Source of the DNA: Saprospiraceae bacterium
GTDB lineage: Bacteria; Bacteroidota; Bacteroidia; Chitinophagales; Saprospiraceae
DNA: 64,000 nucleotides
Assembly (NCBI GenBank): GCA_016720635.1
Contig: JADKKF010000024.1
Coordinates: forward strand, 310,001 to 374,000
Reading direction: 5' to 3'
The translations under genes and the position numbers were made by a program. The notes beneath the pieces are model-generated. The model saw only the letters and a list, made by a program, of their open reading frames with translations. It was not told the origin of the DNA and searched no databases. Positions 61,028 to 64,000 of this stretch are shown here, piece by piece; position 1 is the first letter of the stretch, and each line of letters starts with the position of its first letter.

Positions 61028-64000
61028 ATGTATCAAAAATTTCTTCAAAATCTAATCAACAAGCATCTTGACCCAGCCTTAAAGCAGGATGATCATATAA
61101 AGCCATTTTTACAAAGTATAAACGATTCTTTTGTCTCTTTCGAACGATACAGAGAATTGCTGGAACATTCATTTAAAATCACCGAAAGAGAATTTGAGGC
61201 AATGAGTTCAAGGCTGCAAGAACAATTTTCAATCAAAGAAAAAGCGATAAACAATCTCCTAGAAATCACCCACCAATTGCACCAAGAAAATGATCAAAAT
61301 GATTCGATAGTCGATAATGATATCATTGTGGTCTCAGACCTTATCAAAAAACAAATATTAAGCTATAATGAAACACGTGATCAACTAAACAGAACACTCA
61401 ATCTTTTTAAAACCCTTCTAGACAATCTTAACAGTGCCGTACTGGTAGAAAGTGAAGACAGAAAGATCTTGTTTACCAATGAAGCCTTTTGCAATTTATT
61501 CCACATACCGGTTTCTCCAGAGCATCTCATTGGTTTCGATTGTAGCAATTCTGCCCATGATAGCATGCATTTATTTGCTGAACCCGAGATTTTTGTAAGC
61601 CGTATTGAAGAGATTCTCCACCATAGACAGACCATGCTGGACGAGCTTTTAGAGATGAAAGATGGTACCATGGTCGAAAGAGATTATGTACCTATTCACG
61701 TGGATGGAATCTATAAAGGACATTTGTGGAAATATGAAAATGTCACGGAAAAGCTCAAGCATCAAAAACAAATCGAAGAAAGTGATGAGCGCAACAAGCT
61801 CATTATGAATTCAGCCCTTGATGCCATAGTTATCATTGACAAACATGGAAAAATAATCTATTGGAATCCTTCAGCTGAGAGAATCTTCGGGTGGTCTCAC
61901 GATGAGGTGGTGACACAACCTCTCAGTGACATCATCATTCCTTCGCGGATGAAGGATGGTCACAATACGGGTATGATGCGAAGGCTCATATCCGATGAGA
62001 GACGCATGTTAGATCGACTACTGGAACTTCCAGCGCAAAATAAAAACGGGGACGAATTCCCTGTGGAGATATATGTTATTTGCTTCGAACAAGAGGGTGA
62101 AAAATATTATTGCGGATTTATAAAAGATATTTCAGAAAGAAAAAACAACGAAGAGATTTTAAAGCTTCAAGAAGAGAAGTATCGCAACATCATCGCGAAT
62201 ATGAATCTCGGTCTATTGGAAGTGGATTTGAATGATACAATTATCTATGCCAATCAGAGTTTTTGTGAAATGTCAGGATTCAATTTGGATGAATTGAGAG
62301 GAAAGACTGCGGCCGAATTATTTGTTTTGGAAAATCATAAAAAGATAGTTTCTGAGAAAAATGAAAAAAGAAAAAGCCACGAATCCGATGGCTATGAATT
62401 GGAAGTAAAAAATAAAAATGGTCAGAACAGATGGTGGTTTATCAGCGGTGCCCCAAATTACAACGATCGAGGTCAATTGATCGGGAGCATTGGCATCCAC
62501 TTGGACATTTCAGAACAAAAATTATTGGAAAAAGAATTAGCAAAGGCGAAATCATTCGCAGAAGCAGCCGCCAAAGCCAAAGAACTCTTCTTAGCCAATA
62601 TGAGTCACGAGATACGCACTCCCCTCAACGTTATCATAGGCATGATCCGCCAATTGACAAAGGAGCACCTTACCGAAGATCAGCATTTTTACATCAATCA
62701 ATCTGCCAGTTCAGCCAAGCACCTTCTCACCATCCTCAATAATGTCCTCGATGTCGCTAAGATAGAATCTGGCGATATGGAGATTTTGGAAAATCCATTT
62801 AGCCCGAGCGCCTTATTATACAATGTCCATTCTATCATGTACTCGCAAGCCGCCGAAAAAAATCTGAAATTCAAGCTCAATGTAAGCCCCGAAATGAAGT
62901 CTGTTTTGATCGGGGATGATACCAGATTGCGGCAAGTTTTGATCAATCTTGTTGGCAATTCTATTAAATTCACTCAAGAAGGAAGCATCATGCTTAATGC
63001 TGAAGTTGTATCAGAATCCGATACCCACCAAACCATTTTATTTGAGGTGACAGATACGGGTATTGGGATGTCACCAGACTTCATCGCTAGGATTTTTGAT
63101 AAATTTTCACAAGAACAAAATGAATCAAATCGCCGATACGAAGGTACCGGCTTAGGGATGACCATTTCTAATGATCTCATACGCCTCATGGGTGGAAAAT
63201 TGGGCGTAAATAGCATCAAGTCGGAAGGGACTACCTTTAGTTTTCAATTGACGTTTAAAATCGGTGATCCCAATCTATTGGTTGCAAGCAACCAACAGAT
63301 TTCCCAGAACATTTTCAAGGGATGTAAAGCACTTCTCGTGGAGGACAACGAAATGAATCGATTCATCGCCATCCAAAGTTTGGATTATCTCGGATTTGAA
63401 ACCACAGAGGCGGAAAATGGAAAAATTGCAATCGATCTAGTAAAGCAAAATACCTACGATATCATACTTATGGATATCCAGATGCCCGTTATGGATGGTG
63501 TAGAAGCGACTATTTATATCAGAGAAATACTGGGATTGAGGACACCTATTGTAGCCCTTACAGCCAATGCATTCAAGCACGATATAGAATTATACTTGCA
63601 CAAGGGCATGAATGATTTTATAACTAAGCCCTACGACGAACAGGATTTTTTCCGAAAAATCAACCACGTATTATCCATTTATAGGGACAAATCGGTTGGC
63701 AATCCATTGGATAATTATTTAACGGTAGATGGAGATTTTCCTGAAAAACTGTACGATCTCACTCAATTGGAGCAAATAAGTCGTGGTAATGATGCTTTTG
63801 TCAAAAAAATGGTTTCCATTTTTATCAATCAAACGAAGGATAGCCTCGCCACCATTGAGAATAATATCGAAGAAAATAACCTTGAAAATATCTCACGGAT
63901 AGCCCATAAGATTAAACCCAGCATAGATCAGATGGGTATAATCCTCCTAAAAAATGATATCCGAGCCTTAGAATCATATAAGATGGAAAAGGGCTCCTCT
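61028..64000 (+). CDS. Hybrid histidine kinase with PAS, receiver and HPt domains (3' end outside window)
   Basis: The frame stays open from the ATG at 61028 to the window edge (991 codons). N-terminal helices (residues 1-120) are coiled-coil-like. PAS domains start near residues 125, 250 and 383 (NSAVLVESEDRKILF, DAIVIIDKHGKIIYWNPSAE, GLLEVDLNDTIIYANQSF). HisKA carries His527 (ANMSHEIRTPLNVI) and is followed by the ATPase (DTGIGM, GTGLGM). A receiver domain has Asp816 (ILMDIQMP). An HPt domain has His960 (IAHKIKP). No membrane segment is seen, so it is cytoplasmic. A His-Asp-His relay ending in the NtrC-type regulator 58532 is likely. The FIST protein is the likely sensor. Confidence 0.9.
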   Translation, partial: MYQKFLQNLINKHLDPALKQDDHIKPFLQSINDSFVSFERYRELLEHSFKITEREFEAMSSRLQEQFSIKEKAINNLLEITHQLHQENDQNDSIVDNDIIVVSDLIKKQILSYNETRDQLNRTLNLFKTLLDNLNSAVLVESEDRKILFTNEAFCNLFHIPVSPEHLIGFDCSNSAHDSMHLFAEPEIFVSRIEEILHHRQTMLDELLEMKDGTMVERDYVPIHVDGIYKGHLWKYENVTEKLKHQKQIEESDERNKLIMNSALDAIVIIDKHGKIIYWNPSAERIFGWSHDEVVTQPLSDIIIPSRMKDGHNTGMMRRLISDERRMLDRLLELPAQNKNGDEFPVEIYVICFEQEGEKYYCGFIKDISERKNNEEILKLQEEKYRNIIANMNLGLLEVDLNDTIIYANQSFCEMSGFNLDELRGKTAAELFVLENHKKIVSEKNEKRKSHESDGYELEVKNKNGQNRWWFISGAPNYNDRGQLIGSIGIHLDISEQKLLEKELAKAKSFAEAAAKAKELFLANMSHEIRTPLNVIIGMIRQLTKEHLTEDQHFYINQSASSAKHLLTILNNVLDVAKIESGDMEILENPFSPSALLYNVHSIMYSQAAEKNLKFKLNVSPEMKSVLIGDDTRLRQVLINLVGNSIKFTQEGSIMLNAEVVSESDTHQTILFEVTDTGIGMSPDFIARIFDKFSQEQNESNRRYEGTGLGMTISNDLIRLMGGKLGVNSIKSEGTTFSFQLTFKIGDPNLLVASNQQISQNIFKGCKALLVEDNEMNRFIAIQSLDYLGFETTEAENGKIAIDLVKQNTYDIILMDIQMPVMDGVEATIYIREILGLRTPIVALTANAFKHDIELYLHKGMNDFITKPYDEQDFFRKINHVLSIYRDKSVGNPLDNYLTVDGDFPEKLYDLTQLEQISRGNDAFVKKMVSIFINQTKDSLATIENNIEENNLENISRIAHKIKPSIDQMGIILLKNDIRALESYKMEKGSS

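Overview
The window is an AT-rich chromosomal segment of a Bacteroidota bacterium. Five secreted proteins end in type IX secretion (T9SS) sorting domains of the 'PNP...G.Y' kind. Several lipoproteins carry an SPII cysteine box, and the best promoter candidates match TTTG-N(17-24)-TAnnTTTG. A Saprospirales- or Chitinophagales-like relative is plausible from the ECF/CHAT and collagen-S74 gene set, but the sequence does not prove it. I see no tRNA, rRNA, CRISPR array, transposase or prophage.

Layout. 1-1.2 kb: the end of a HigA-like antitoxin gene, a DUF6157 gene and an SRPBCC gene. 1.3-4.8 kb: a compact operon of two aldo/keto reductases, an NTF2-like secreted protein and an AraC regulator, preceded by two 21-bp-phased direct repeats that look like its operator. 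5-7 kb: a Zn/Cd/Pb P-type ATPase. 7.4-9.7 kb: an MBOAT acyltransferase with an SGNH-like partner. 10-15.7 kb: DUF486, a relic of a redoxin gene, a T9SS sulfatase, a VOC protein, an HdeD-like protein and a T9SS protein. 15.9-18.6 kb: CopA and a CopZ-like chaperone. 18.8-25.7 kb: a T9SS protein and a collagen/S74 adhesin-like protein, facing an ECF sigma factor, a TPR-containing putative anti-sigma factor and a CHAT caspase-like protein. 25.9-34.6 kb: a GT-C-like membrane protein, tryptophanase, a kelch-like T9SS protein, an Omp85-type barrel and a YtcJ-like amidohydrolase, closed by a strong terminator.

35.1-52 kb is the most interesting region, a beta-1,3-glucan (laminarin-type) utilisation locus. 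In order it encodes a clan GH-A glycosidase apparently fused to an outer-membrane beta-barrel, a glycan-binding lipoprotein, a GH16 laminarinase lipoprotein, a GH149-like beta-1,3-glucan phosphorylase (broken by two homopolymer frameshifts), a GH17 lipoprotein, a GPH/MFS sugar transporter, a leaderless GH17, a T9SS protein made of five near-identical 171-residue binding modules (one frameshift), a terminator, and a membrane-anchored LuxR-type regulator. There is no SusC/SusD pair. The inferred flow is surface capture and cleavage, passage of oligosaccharides through the fused barrel or an unlinked receptor, periplasmic trimming, import by the MFS carrier, and cytoplasmic hydrolysis plus phosphorolysis to glucose-1-phosphate.

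52-64 kb: a GC-rich repeat-like island, an epimerase, a methyltransferase, two lipoproteins, a BBP2-like porin, DUF1648 and DUF1801 proteins, and then a signalling operon of a sigma-54 response regulator, a FIST sensor and a hybrid histidine kinase that runs off the window.
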